NCBI GenBank assembly: GCA_002256985.1
Contig: NCGO01000013.1
Location: forward strand, 1-64,000
Source: Novosphingobium sp. 28-62-57
Lineage (GTDB): Bacteria; Pseudomonadota; Alphaproteobacteria; Sphingomonadales; Sphingomonadaceae
DNA: 64,000 nucleotides
Direction: 5' to 3'
Of this stretch, positions 53,337-62,088 are shown piece after piece. The stretch's first letter is position 1. The number at the start of each line of letters is the position of its first letter. A model generated the notes under the pieces. It worked only from the letters and a program-made list of their open reading frames with translations. It was not told where the DNA came from and did not search any database. Position numbers and translations under genes: made by a program.

Positions 53337-54884
53337 ATGCCCGAAATTGCTGCCTTTGCCCTGCAAACAGCCCTGACGCCCACCGTGGCGGCACCGCTGG
53401 AGAATGCAGGCGTTCCGGCAGGATTGGATGCAGGCGCGGGTCAGGTCCAGCCTGCTCCCAGCTTCGATGCCCTGCTGGCGCTGCAGGCCACAGTGCAGGC
53501 GGCCACCCCGGCAGCAGCTTCTCCGAGCTTGCCGGAAAGCGGCAAGGCCTTGCCGGATACGGCAAACAGGGTTGCCGCCAAGGCTCAGGCGCAGCTGTCG
53601 CCAGCGATCCTGCTGAAGGCTGGTATGGCCCGCCCCGCCGCGAACCTTACGGCGCAAGCTGATACCCCGGTGCATGCACAGACCGAAGAGACAGCGGATG
53701 ATACTGCGGACTTCGTTCCCGAAGACCAGATCGCGCCAGAGCCCGATATTGCGCTGTTTGCGGCCATCTTTGCCGCACCAGAACGGTTGGCGCAGGCCGC
53801 AGCCACCCAACCATCAGCCCAACCCGCCGCGCCGCCACAGGATCAACCCAGCCTTGCCGCAACGGCACCGATTGCGACCACCGTTGCGCCGACAACGCCC
53901 GCCACGCCCAATGCGGTGGCGGTGGCGGCGGCTGTCGCCATTGCCAGCGCAGCACAGATCGAACAGGTCCTCCCCGCGCCAAAGGGCACAGCCCCGCGAG
54001 CCGCATCAGCGGTGGCATCAGCGGCGGCAGCACCTGCTGAGCAGGCTGTCGAAGCCACGCCCGCTTCGCCCGCGGCACCGGTTACCGCCTCTGTCGTCCC
54101 GCCCCTTCGCGTGGCTGCTGCACCGTCCAGTGCCGCCCCCGCCAGCGATGGAACGGCAGTTCCGCGCGCCCAAAAGGCGCCTACGCATCTGATCTCAGAG
54201 CTACAGACCCCAGAGCCGCAGACCCCAATGCCGCAGACCTCAGGGCCGCAGACCTCAGGGCCGCAGACCCCAAGGACCCCGGCCTCAGAGCCCCGGACCT
54301 TGGTGCACGAGACCTCTGGGCTCAAAACCACACCCACCGCCCCCGAAGCGTCGACGCCGCAGTTTGCCGAAGCCACGCTGCCCGGCACCATCGCTGCCGA
54401 TGCGCCAGTGCAGAGCGAGATTCAACCCGCCACCCCCGCCCGCAGCGAGGCCAAGGCCGAACGCATCGATTTTGCCACGCTGGTCGAAACGCTGAACCGC
54501 GCGCGCGAGGAGGCATCGCCGCGCACGTTGAATGTGGCGGTGACCAATACCGATTTCGGGCGCGTCGCATTGCGCTTTGACAGCACCGATGCCGGGCTTT
54601 CCGTGACGATGAGCGCCGCTGATCCCGGCTTTGTTCGTGCGGTCAGCGCCAGCAGCGAAGCCGCCGCGACCTCTACCGATACGCGCAGCCAAAGCGGCCA
54701 GCCGCAGGCCGATACTGGTGCAACGCGCCAGCAGCAGGGCCAGCCATCTCAGCAACAGCAGCAGCAAGCCGGACCTGCGCGCAGTGATGCCCGCCCATTG
54801 GCCAATGCTGCGCCCACTTCACGCCGGGATGATGACGCCGCTTCGGGCAGCGCCGCACCCGGCGACAGCGGCATATACGCCTGA
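53337..54884 (+). CDS. fliK: Flagellar hook-length control protein FliK
   Basis: A 515-residue exported ruler that sets hook length. The N-terminal 350 residues are Ala/Pro/Thr/Gln-rich. The FliK C-terminal domain is at about 375-450, around LNVAVTNTDFGRVALRFDSTDAGL. The C-terminus is Gln/Ser-rich. A tandem 15-bp repeat array sits at 54204-54278. ATG 53337 has GGAG at 9 bp; an in-frame GTG at 53331 is an alternative. TGGCACGGGTCTTGAA at 53286 is a poor sigma-54 match (GA for GC at -12). Confidence 0.85.
   Translation: MPEIAAFALQTALTPTVAAPLENAGVPAGLDAGAGQVQPAPSFDALLALQATVQAATPAAASPSLPESGKALPDTANRVAAKAQAQLSPAILLKAGMARPAANLTAQADTPVHAQTEETADDTADFVPEDQIAPEPDIALFAAIFAAPERLAQAAATQPSAQPAAPPQDQPSLAATAPIATTVAPTTPATPNAVAVAAAVAIASAAQIEQVLPAPKGTAPRAASAVASAAAAPAEQAVEATPASPAAPVTASVVPPLRVAAAPSSAAPASDGTAVPRAQKAPTHLISELQTPEPQTPMPQTSGPQTSGPQTPRTPASEPRTLVHETSGLKTTPTAPEASTPQFAEATLPGTIAADAPVQSEIQPATPARSEAKAERIDFATLVETLNRAREEASPRTLNVAVTNTDFGRVALRFDSTDAGLSVTMSAADPGFVRAVSASSEAAATSTDTRSQSGQPQADTGATRQQQGQPSQQQQQQAGPARSDARPLANAAPTSRRDDDAASGSAAPGDSGIYA
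54204..54278 (+). repeat. Five tandem 15-bp repeats inside fliK
   Basis: Five units of CAGACCCCAGAGCCG-type sequence, with variants CAGACCCCAATGCCG and CAGACCTCAGGGCCG (the latter twice, identical), encoding QTPEP, QTPMP, QTSGP, QTSGP and QTPRT. Related but degenerate PQT-like pieces continue on both sides. The units stay in frame, so copy-number change would lengthen or shorten the ruler region. Confidence 0.85.
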
Positions 54885-54914
54885 TCTTGACCTTCCCATC
54901 CTGAGAGACAGACC

Positions 54915-55517
54915 ATGAGCGACAAAGGCGACAAGGAAGAAAAGCCCAAGAAGAAAAAGGGCAATGGCATGATCATCAAGATCGTCGGTGCCATTGCCTT
55001 GCTGGGTGCTGGCGGCGGCGGCGTGTTCGGCCTGGTGGCGGCTGGCGTGATCGGCGGCGGCGGCCCGCAGGAAGTCATCCATGTGGACAACAACCCCAAG
55101 CTGATCCGCAAGGGCGAGGAAGACCCCTATGCTCCGGTGGCAAAGGAAGGCGAGGGCGAGGCAGGCGGCGCCGATACCGACGGCGACGGCGGCAGCGAAT
55201 TCCGCACCATCTACTACAACTTCCCCGACGATTTCACATCGAACCTGCGCGATTCCGCCGCGCTGCTGCAGCTCAACATCTCGGCCTCCACCCGCCGCGA
55301 TTACCGGGTGGTGCTGTGGATGAAAAAGCACGAGCTGGCGATCCGGTCGGCGCTGCTTATCGCCATTGCCGATACGCCCGAAGAAGAAGTGATCAGCCCC
55401 GAGGGCAAGGCCCGTTTTCAAAAGCGGATGACCGATACGATCAACAAGGTCCTGATCGAGAACGAGGGCTTTGGCGGGGTCGAGAACGTCTACTTCAAAT
55501 CCTTCATCGTTCAGTAA
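54915..55517 (+). CDS. fliL: Flagellar basal body-associated protein FliL
   Basis: An inner-membrane protein of 200 residues that supports stator function. The Lys-rich N-terminus (residues 5-16) leads into one transmembrane helix (about 20-45) that is Gly-rich. The C-terminal periplasmic domain carries the FliL core: FRTIYYNFPDDFTSNLRDSAALLQLNISAS and ENEGFGGVENVYFKSFIVQ. An acidic Glu/Gly/Asp linker joins the two. Confidence 0.9.
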   Translation: MSDKGDKEEKPKKKKGNGMIIKIVGAIALLGAGGGGVFGLVAAGVIGGGGPQEVIHVDNNPKLIRKGEEDPYAPVAKEGEGEAGGADTDGDGGSEFRTIYYNFPDDFTSNLRDSAALLQLNISASTRRDYRVVLWMKKHELAIRSALLIAIADTPEEEVISPEGKARFQKRMTDTINKVLIENEGFGGVENVYFKSFIVQ

Positions 55518-55540
55518 GCAGCAGGGCCAACCGCTTTTCA

Positions 55541-56442
55541 TGAAACCCGAACGCGCCTTTATTGCCGAGCGTGCCGTGGCACAGCACGATGCGGTGCTGC
55601 TGCGCCCCGCCCCGGATACAGCAGAGCTGATCCCGGCGCTGACGCGGATGAGCGAGCGGCTGGCCAAGGCCGTGCGCGGCGCGCTGGCACCGCTGCTGGG
55701 CGGCGTGGAGCCGCAGGTTCAGGCGGTTGCGCCGACAAAGACCGACTTTGCAGATTTCTGCTTCTGCATCCCGCCGCTGGCCGCCAACAGCCTGATGCAG
55801 ATCGGCAGCGCCCCGTTCATGATGACGGTGGAGGGGGTCAATGTGCTGCGGCTGGTGGATCGCGCCTTTGGCGGCCCCGGCGATGCCCCCGCATCGCTAC
55901 CGCGCGAATTTCCGCTTTCGGCCGAACTGATGATCGCCCGGATCGAACAGAGCATGGCGACATGTCTGGCGCTGGCGCTGAATGGCATGTGCGGCCCGAT
56001 CCGCGCCCTGCGCCGCGATGCCAGCCTCGCACAGCTTCAGGCCATGCCGGATAGCGCCCAAGTGGCCAACCTGACGCTGAACGTGCTGGAAAAAGGGCGC
56101 CCATCCTGGGCCATTTCCATGGCCTTTCCGATGGATACGCTGGCCCAGATGTTTGCGCCCGGAGCCTTTGCCCCCGGATCAGGCAATCGGGCGGCCAAGA
56201 CTCCACGCAGCCCCGCCCGCCCCACCGATGCGCCCTTTGCCGACATGCCGATAAATCTGACTGCGGTGCTGGTGGATATGGCGCTGCCGCTCGACACGAT
56301 CGCACGGCTGGAAGTGGGGCAAGTGCTGCCCGTGCCCATCGCGCGCAATGTGCCGCTGGTGGTGGGCGACAAGACTTATGCCCATGGCTCCATCGGCGCG
56401 ATCGAAGACCGCGTTGCCATCCAGATTTCCCAACTTTCCTGA
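55541..56442 (+). CDS. fliM: Flagellar motor switch protein FliM without CheY-binding N-terminus
   Basis: C-ring switch protein, 300 residues, shorter than the usual 330-350. The middle and C-terminal SpoA domain are present (VNVLRLVDRAFGGPGDAP, and LPVPIARNVPLVVGDKTYAHGSIG at the end). The N-terminal LSQDEIDALL motif that binds phospho-CheY is absent; the protein starts MKPERAFIAERAVAQHD. ATG 55541 is the only start that fits; upstream residues in the open frame run into fliL. Confidence 0.82.
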
Positions 56443-56464
56443 TTTTCAAAAGAGGCCTGAACCC

Positions 56465-56785
56465 ATGACCTTTCAACCCCGCGGTTTCGATTTCCTCAAG
56501 GATGTGGATGTCCGCCTGACCGTTGAACTTGGCCGCACGCAGATGAAGCTGAAGGATGTGCTGGGCCTTTCCGAGGATTCGGTGGTCACGCTTGACCGGA
56601 TGACTGACGAGTTGCTCGACGTGATGGTCAACGGCAAGCTGATCGCACGCGGCGAAGTGGTGGCGCAAGGCGACCGCTTTGGCCTGCGCATCGTGGAACT
56701 GGCCGGATCGGACAGCGAAGAACCCGCCGCCCCAGCGCCTGAGAAGAAGGCTCCCAAGGCCGCATCCAAGGGGGATGCGGCGTAA
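56465..56785 (+). CDS. fliN: Flagellar motor switch protein FliN
   Basis: C-ring base protein of 106 residues consisting of one SpoA domain. The conserved core is DVRLTVELGRTQMKLKDVLGL and VMVNGKLIARGEVVAQGDRFGLRIVE. The C-terminal 20 residues are Ala/Lys/Pro-rich. ATG 56465 follows GAGGCCTGAACCC. The last base overlaps the start of fliO. Confidence 0.95.
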   Translation: MTFQPRGFDFLKDVDVRLTVELGRTQMKLKDVLGLSEDSVVTLDRMTDELLDVMVNGKLIARGEVVAQGDRFGLRIVELAGSDSEEPAAPAPEKKAPKAASKGDAA

Positions 56786-57069
56786 TGTTCTGGTATGTCC
56801 TCAAACTGCTGATCCTGCTGCCGTTGATCGGCGGTCTGGCCTGGGCCAGCCTGAAGTTCGCCAAGCGCATGGAGGGCCGTTTCATGGGCGGCAATGGCGC
56901 GCCCAAATCGGTGCGGATCATTGAAACGCAGATGCTCTCCCCCACGCTGCGGCTGGCGGTGCTGGAATTTCATGGCCGCGAGATTCTGGTTTCGGCGGGG
57001 AAGAACGGGCTGGTGCGGCTGGCCGAGGCTCCGGCGCGGGTTCCGGTTGAGGCGGAGGAGGTGCAATGA
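56785..57069 (+). CDS. fliO: Flagellar export protein FliO
   Basis: A small inner-membrane protein of 94 residues: one N-terminal transmembrane helix (about 5-25, [18 protein letters not shown]) and a short cytosolic beta-rich tail ([27 protein letters not shown]). Membrane topology and position between fliN and fliP fit FliO, the FliP assembly factor. It overlaps fliP by 4 bp. Confidence 0.85.
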   Translation: MFWYVLKLLILLPLIGGLAWASLKFAKRMEGRFMGGNGAPKSVRIIETQMLSPTLRLAVLEFHGREILVSAGKNGLVRLAEAPARVPVEAEEVQ

Positions 57070-57848
57070 AGCGCCTTGTTTCCGCCGTAACAACCGCGCT
57101 GGTCTTGCTGCCGCATCACGCCTTTGCCGCGGTGGCACAGGCTCCTGCGCCCGAACCGGCGGCGCTTTCGGGCGCGCTGGACCGCGCTTTTGGCCAGATA
57201 GCAGGCGCACAGAGCGGCGGTTCGCTGTCGCTTTCGTTGCAGCTCCTGCTCATCATGGGGCTGCTGACGATCCTGCCCACGCTGGTGCTGATGATGACCA
57301 GCTTCACCCGCGTGCTGATCGTATTATCAATCCTGCGGCAGGCGATGGGCCTGCAGCAATCACCGCCCAATCAGGTGCTGATCGGCCTGTCGCTGTTCCT
57401 GTCGCTGTTCATCATGGGGCCAACGCTGGACAAGGTAAACGCCAATGCGATCCAGCCTTATGCCAGCGGGCAAATTGGGGCGGAGCAGGCATTTACGGCG
57501 GGCGGGCGCGAATTTCACAGCTTCATGATCCGCCAGACGCGCGAGACGGATCTGCGCATGTTCGCCGATATGGCCAAGGCCCCGCGCTTTGCCAGCACGG
57601 CAGAGGTGCCCTATTCGATCCTGCTGCCGGCCTTCGTGACGAGTGAACTGAAGACCGCGTTCCAGATCGGCTTCATGCTGTTCCTGCCGTTTCTGGTGAT
57701 CGATCTGGTGGTGTCATCGGTGCTGATGAGCCTTGGCATGATGATGATGTCACCCACCATCGTGTCCTTGCCGTTCAAGCTGTTGCTGTTCGTGCTGGTC
57801 GATGGCTGGGCGCTGCTGATGGGCAGTCTGGCCGCGAGTTTTGGATAA
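57066..57848 (+). CDS. fliP: Flagellar export gate protein FliP
   Basis: Core export-gate component, 260 residues. An N-terminal cleavable signal (to about residue 20, AFA) is followed by four transmembrane segments. Conserved blocks are [42 protein letters not shown] and [30 protein letters not shown]. Overlaps fliO by 4 bp. A repeat-filled 139-bp gap separates it from fliQ. Confidence 0.96.
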   Translation: MKRLVSAVTTALVLLPHHAFAAVAQAPAPEPAALSGALDRAFGQIAGAQSGGSLSLSLQLLLIMGLLTILPTLVLMMTSFTRVLIVLSILRQAMGLQQSPPNQVLIGLSLFLSLFIMGPTLDKVNANAIQPYASGQIGAEQAFTAGGREFHSFMIRQTRETDLRMFADMAKAPRFASTAEVPYSILLPAFVTSELKTAFQIGFMLFLPFLVIDLVVSSVLMSLGMMMMSPTIVSLPFKLLLFVLVDGWALLMGSLAASFG

Positions 57849-57875
57849 TGCGCGCCGCGCAGCAGGCGCACCCCT

Positions 57876-57974
57876 TCCTCCCCTCCCGCCTGCGGGAGGG
57901 GCCGGGGGAGGGCCTGTTAGGCGACGCTGAGAAGAACATGCCCTCCCCTAACCCCTCCCGCCAGCGGGAGGGGG
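57876..57974. repeat. Palindromic repeat inserted between fliP and fliQ
   Basis: An imperfect inverted repeat. The left arm (about 57876-57918) contains CCCTCCCGCCTGCGGGAGGG and GGGGGAGGGCCTGTT. The right arm (about 57936-57974) contains AACATGCCCTCCCCTAACC and CCTCCCGCCAGCGGGAGGGG. Each arm also holds its own hairpin. The CCTCCC-rich type is a frequent dispersed repeat in alphaproteobacteria. It interrupts an otherwise tightly packed operon and could attenuate or stabilise the message. Confidence 0.85.
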
Positions 57975-57987
57975 AAAGGAATTTCTG

Positions 57988-58260
57988 ATGGAAGACACCG
58001 CCTCGCTCCTTTCGCTGGCAGACCAGATGCTGTGGATCACCGCGCTGGTGGCCGCCCCTGTGCTGCTGGCATCGCTGGCCATCGGCCTTGTCGTCGGCGT
58101 CATTCAGGCGGCGACCTCGGTGAACGAGCAGACGCTGACCTTTGTGCCCAAACTGGCGATTACCGCGCTGGTGCTGGTGCTGTTTGGCTCGGCCATGCTC
58201 GGCCTGATCGGGGATTTCACCAAGGAAATCTTCGATCAGATTGCGATGACCGGAAAGTAG
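57988..58260 (+). CDS. fliQ: Flagellar export gate protein FliQ
   Basis: A 90-residue membrane protein with two transmembrane helices (about 15-40 and 50-75). The loop sequence VGVIQAATSVNEQTLTFVPKL is the FliQ hallmark. A good ribosome site (AAAGGAA) precedes the ATG and follows the repeat element directly. fliR follows after 4 bp. Confidence 0.95.
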   Translation: MEDTASLLSLADQMLWITALVAAPVLLASLAIGLVVGVIQAATSVNEQTLTFVPKLAITALVLVLFGSAMLGLIGDFTKEIFDQIAMTGK

Positions 58261-58264
58261 CCGC

Positions 58265-59047
58265 GTGCTGCAGCTCAACTTCGGTTTTGGCGCGCTGGAG
58301 GCCGATTTCTGGCGCTGGATGTTCGTGATGACGCGGATTGGCGCAGCGATGTTTGCTGCGCCCCTGTTTGGTGCAGCAACGGTGCCGCCACAAGTGCGCG
58401 TCATCATCACCGGCGCGGTTGCGCTGCTGGTGTGCGGGTGGACGCCGGTGGCTGCGCCGCCTGCACTGCTTTCGGTGAACGGGATGCTGGCAACGGCGAA
58501 CGAAGTGGTGATCGGCCTTGCCATCGGCTTTGTGCTGCAGCTGTCGTTTGCAGCACCCACGCTGGCCGCAGAAATGATCGGCGGGGGCATGGGCATGTCC
58601 ATCGCCACCGCTGCAGACCCGGTCAGCGGCGCAAGTTCGCCCGCGCTGGGACAATACTTTGCGGTGGTGCTTACGGTGATCTTTCTGGGCACCGGGGCGC
58701 ATCTGAACTGGATTGCGCTGCTGGTGGAAAGCTATTCCGCCTTTCCGCCGGGTGCGCCGTGGCTCGCACCGGGGCGGATGGAGCTGATCACGCAGTTTGC
58801 CGGGCAGATGTTCATCACCGCGCTGCTGATCGCGCTGCCGGTCACGCTGATCCTGCTGCTGGTGCAGGTGACGACGGGCATCATCAGCCGCTCTGCGCCC
58901 AGCCTCAACCTGTTCTCGCTGGGCCTGCCTGCGGGCGTGCTGGCAGGCCTTGCCGCAATGATCGCCGCCGCGCCGATGCTGACCGATGTGATGGTGGAAA
59001 TCTCCGCCACCGCCGTGGGTCAGGCCGCCGCGCTGATCGCGCAATAG
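58265..59047 (+). CDS. fliR: Flagellar export gate protein FliR
   Basis: Export-gate protein of 260 residues with five or six transmembrane helices. The N-terminal block WRWMFVMTRIGAAMFAAPLFGAATVP and the central ATAADPVSGASSPALGQYFAV are characteristic. The start is GTG 58265, with no better ATG nearby. flhB follows after 13 bp. Confidence 0.94.
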   Translation: MLQLNFGFGALEADFWRWMFVMTRIGAAMFAAPLFGAATVPPQVRVIITGAVALLVCGWTPVAAPPALLSVNGMLATANEVVIGLAIGFVLQLSFAAPTLAAEMIGGGMGMSIATAADPVSGASSPALGQYFAVVLTVIFLGTGAHLNWIALLVESYSAFPPGAPWLAPGRMELITQFAGQMFITALLIALPVTLILLLVQVTTGIISRSAPSLNLFSLGLPAGVLAGLAAMIAAAPMLTDVMVEISATAVGQAAALIAQ

Positions 59048-59060
59048 AGGGCGCACTGCG

Positions 59061-60224
59061 ATGGCCGAGCAGGCGGGCGAAAAGACCTTTGCCCCAACAG
59101 ACAAACGCAAACGCGAGGCCGCCAAGAACGGCGACGTCCTGCGCTCGCGCGATCTAGCGACGGCGGTGGGGGTCTTGATCGGCGCGGTCTGGCTGAAGTT
59201 TGCTGGGCCTTGGCTGTTCGATGCGCTGCAAGACACGCTGCGCGCCTCGTTCACGCTGGATCGCGGCGCGATTGAGGATTTCACGCCGAACAAGCTGCTG
59301 ATCGGCGCGCTGGTGGCGGTGCTGCCGCCGGTGTTCGTGCTGGGCGGGCTGGTGCTGGCCGGATCGGTGTTCTCGCAGATCGGCATGTCCGACGGGCGCT
59401 GGAACACCGGGAACCTTGCGCCCAAGGCATCGCGCATCAATCCGATGTCGGGCCTCAAACGCATGTTCGGGCCGCAGGGCTGGATCGAACTGGCCAAGGG
59501 GCTGGCCAAGCTGATCCTGCTGGGCGTCATTGCCTATGCCTGGGCCAAGGGTGAGGTTTCGAAGCTGATCGGGCTGGGCCATGGCGACATTCACGGGCAG
59601 CTGGTGCAGGCGTGGGACGCGATCACGTCGCTCGCCTTTGCGCTGGCAGCGGGGCTGGTCGTCATCGCGCTGATCGACTTTCCGATCCAGTGGATCCGCC
59701 GCTTCTTCCGCCTGCGCATGTCGCTGCAGGAGATCAAGGACGAGCACAAGGAGAGCGAAGGCTCGCCCGAACAGAAAGCCGCCGTCCGGGGCAAGCAGCG
59801 CCAACTGGCCATGGGCGCGATGCAAGGCGCTATGGCCAAGGCGCAGTTCGTGATTACCAACCCGACGCACTTTTCCGTGGCGCTGACTTATGACCCGGAC
59901 CTTGCCCCTGCCCCGGTGGTGCTGGCCAAAGGGCGCGGGGAAAAGGCGCTGGCGATGCGGCAACTGGCCGCAGAACTGGGCGTGCCGACCATCGAAGTGC
60001 CGCCGCTCGCCCGCTCGGTCTATTTCACCACGCGCGAAAACCAGATGATCCGCGAGGATTTGTATGCCGCCGTGGCCTCGGTCCTGGCATTCGTCATGTC
60101 GTTGAAGCGAGGGGACAATCCCGTGCTGCCGCCCATCGATCTGCCCATCCACCTGCAATTCGACGCCGATGGCAGGCCTGAAGCGGTGGTGCAGCTTAAT
60201 CGCGCCGCGTCGCAACCGTCCTGA
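59061..60224 (+). CDS. flhB: Flagellar export switch protein FlhB
   Basis: Substrate-specificity switch of the export apparatus, 387 residues. The N-terminal half has four transmembrane helices. The cytosolic half contains the autocleavage motif NPTH (VITNPTHFSVAL), and the region MSLQEIKDEHKESEGSPEQKA precedes it. The C-terminal tail is typical. Switching is coupled with FliK, encoded upstream in the same operon. Confidence 0.96.
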   Translation: MAEQAGEKTFAPTDKRKREAAKNGDVLRSRDLATAVGVLIGAVWLKFAGPWLFDALQDTLRASFTLDRGAIEDFTPNKLLIGALVAVLPPVFVLGGLVLAGSVFSQIGMSDGRWNTGNLAPKASRINPMSGLKRMFGPQGWIELAKGLAKLILLGVIAYAWAKGEVSKLIGLGHGDIHGQLVQAWDAITSLAFALAAGLVVIALIDFPIQWIRRFFRLRMSLQEIKDEHKESEGSPEQKAAVRGKQRQLAMGAMQGAMAKAQFVITNPTHFSVALTYDPDLAPAPVVLAKGRGEKALAMRQLAAELGVPTIEVPPLARSVYFTTRENQMIREDLYAAVASVLAFVMSLKRGDNPVLPPIDLPIHLQFDADGRPEAVVQLNRAASQPS

Positions 60225-60229
60225 TAGCC

Positions 60230-61672
60230 ATGGCCTCTGCTCCCCCCTCCTCCACCGCGTCGTCATCGGCAACCGCGCAGATCATCTCGTCGTTGGGGGC
60301 GGGCAGCGGGATCAACACCGCGCAGCTGGCCGAACAGCTGGCCGCCGCGCAGTTCGCCAGCCGCATCGACCAGCTTTCGGCCAAGAGCGAGAGGGTGGCG
60401 CTGCAAATCTCCAGCGCATCGAACTTGCGCTCGCTGATGACCACGCTGTCGACCTCGATTGGCACGCTGATCCGCACCGGCGATCTGGCCGTGCGGCCAT
60501 CAATCTCGAACAGCAATGTGGCCACGGTCAGCAAGGGCACGTTGAGCGGCAGCGGCACTTACAGCCTTGAAGTGACGAGCCTTGCCAATGCGCAGCGGCT
60601 GGTCATGCCGGCCTATCCCGCTGCCACCTCTACCGTTGGTTCAGGCACGCTGACGCTACGCTTTGGCACAGTGGCGAACAGCGGGTTCAACCCCGATGCA
60701 ACGCGCGATGCGGTGGATATCGCCATTCCCACTGGCGCGACGCTGACCGATGTGGCCCGTTCGATCAATGCGGCGGGCGCAGGCGTTACCGCCTATGTCG
60801 CCAATGGCACATCGGGAGCGCAACTTGTGCTCAAAGGAGCCGAAGGTGCCAACAGCGGCTTTGTGCTGGAGGCCACGCCCGATGTGGGCGGCGAAGACCT
60901 TGCCGCGCTGGCCTGGAGCCCTGCTACCAACACCACGCAACTGCGCGCCACGGCCACCGATGCGGCCTTCACGCTCGACGGCGTGGACTATACCGGCACG
61001 AGCAATACGGTGAACGATGTGGTGCCGGGGCTGAACCTCAAGCTGACCACGACCAACGTGGGCAACCCCGCCACGATCAGTTTCAGCGACCCATCGGCCG
61101 GCATCTCCACCGCGATGAACGACCTGACCGAGGCACTGAACGAAGTCGTCGGGCAGCTGAACGATGCGATGCAGCGCGAAACGGGCGAGCTGAACAACGA
61201 TCCCGGCGCGCGCGCCCTGCGCACAGCGCTGACCCAGCTGGCCGGGCAGCGCATCATGGTCAACGCCACCCCCGGTGAGCCTGCAACGCTGGCCGACCTT
61301 GGCCTGAAGACCGAGCGCGACGGCAGCTTCAGCCTTGATACAGAACGGTTGAACCGCACGCTGCAGGATGCCCCGCAAGCGGCAGGGGCGATGTGGACCA
61401 CCGGCATTTTCGGCGTATTCTCAACGATAGACCGCATCGCCCGCAACACATCGTCGATCACCGGGATTTCGCTCGGCAGTTCGATCACGCGCAACACCGC
61501 GCTGCAAAAGACCCTGGCCGACCGCTCCGCCGCGCTAGCCGAAAAGCAGGAAACGCTGCGCCAGCAGATGATCAGCCGCTTTGCCGCAATGGATACCCGC
61601 GTAAGCGGTTCGCAATCGACCCTTTCTTTCCTGAAGGCGCAGATCGACGCCTGGAATTCGAGTGACAATTGA
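60230..61672 (+). CDS. fliD: Filament cap protein FliD (HAP2)
   Basis: Filament cap, 480 residues. The N-terminal part (IISSLGAGSGINTAQLAEQLAAAQF) and the central FliD domain (LSGSGTYSLEVTSLANAQRLV, EPATLADLGLKTERDGSFSLD) match the family; the C-terminal helix TLSFLKAQIDAWNSS ends the protein. FliS overlaps its stop. ATG 60230 is 6 bp after flhB. Confidence 0.92.
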   Translation: MASAPPSSTASSSATAQIISSLGAGSGINTAQLAEQLAAAQFASRIDQLSAKSERVALQISSASNLRSLMTTLSTSIGTLIRTGDLAVRPSISNSNVATVSKGTLSGSGTYSLEVTSLANAQRLVMPAYPAATSTVGSGTLTLRFGTVANSGFNPDATRDAVDIAIPTGATLTDVARSINAAGAGVTAYVANGTSGAQLVLKGAEGANSGFVLEATPDVGGEDLAALAWSPATNTTQLRATATDAAFTLDGVDYTGTSNTVNDVVPGLNLKLTTTNVGNPATISFSDPSAGISTAMNDLTEALNEVVGQLNDAMQRETGELNNDPGARALRTALTQLAGQRIMVNATPGEPATLADLGLKTERDGSFSLDTERLNRTLQDAPQAAGAMWTTGIFGVFSTIDRIARNTSSITGISLGSSITRNTALQKTLADRSAALAEKQETLRQQMISRFAAMDTRVSGSQSTLSFLKAQIDAWNSSDN

Positions 61673-62055
61673 TGCTGCACCACCGCAATGACCCGACCGA
61701 AGCCTATCGCCGCATCGATTTTGATGCGCGCGTGCGCGGCGCGGATTCACGCCAGCTGGTGGACTTGTGCCTTGAACAGGTCATCGGTTCGGTCGGCCGT
61801 GCGCTTCATGCGCAGGAAAGGTCTGATAACTCGGCCAAAAGCGCCGCACTGACCCGCGCCATTTCCGCACTCACGGCGCTGCAGATGGGCGTTGATATGG
61901 CCAATCCCACTGCAGGCGCGCTGGTGCAGATATATCAGGCCGCGCGTGGGGCGATCCTTGATTGCGTAACCCGGTTCGATCCGGTCAAACTTGCCGCCAT
62001 CCGGCAGGACTTCATCGATATTCGCGAGGCCATGCTGCGCAGCATTGCAGCCTGA
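61672..62055 (+). CDS. fliS: Flagellin export chaperone FliS
   Basis: A 127-residue helical chaperone that keeps flagellin unfolded until export. The N-terminal YRRIDFDARVRGADSRQLVDLCLEQV motif and the SALTALQMGVDMANPTAGALVQIYQAA segment match FliS. The ATG overlaps the fliD stop. A 22-bp segment (61991-62012) is identical to the flgB upstream region. Confidence 0.85.
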   Translation: MLHHRNDPTEAYRRIDFDARVRGADSRQLVDLCLEQVIGSVGRALHAQERSDNSAKSAALTRAISALTALQMGVDMANPTAGALVQIYQAARGAILDCVTRFDPVKLAAIRQDFIDIREAMLRSIAA

Positions 62056-62088
62056 AGATAGACAAGCAGCCAAGACAGGACATCCACC

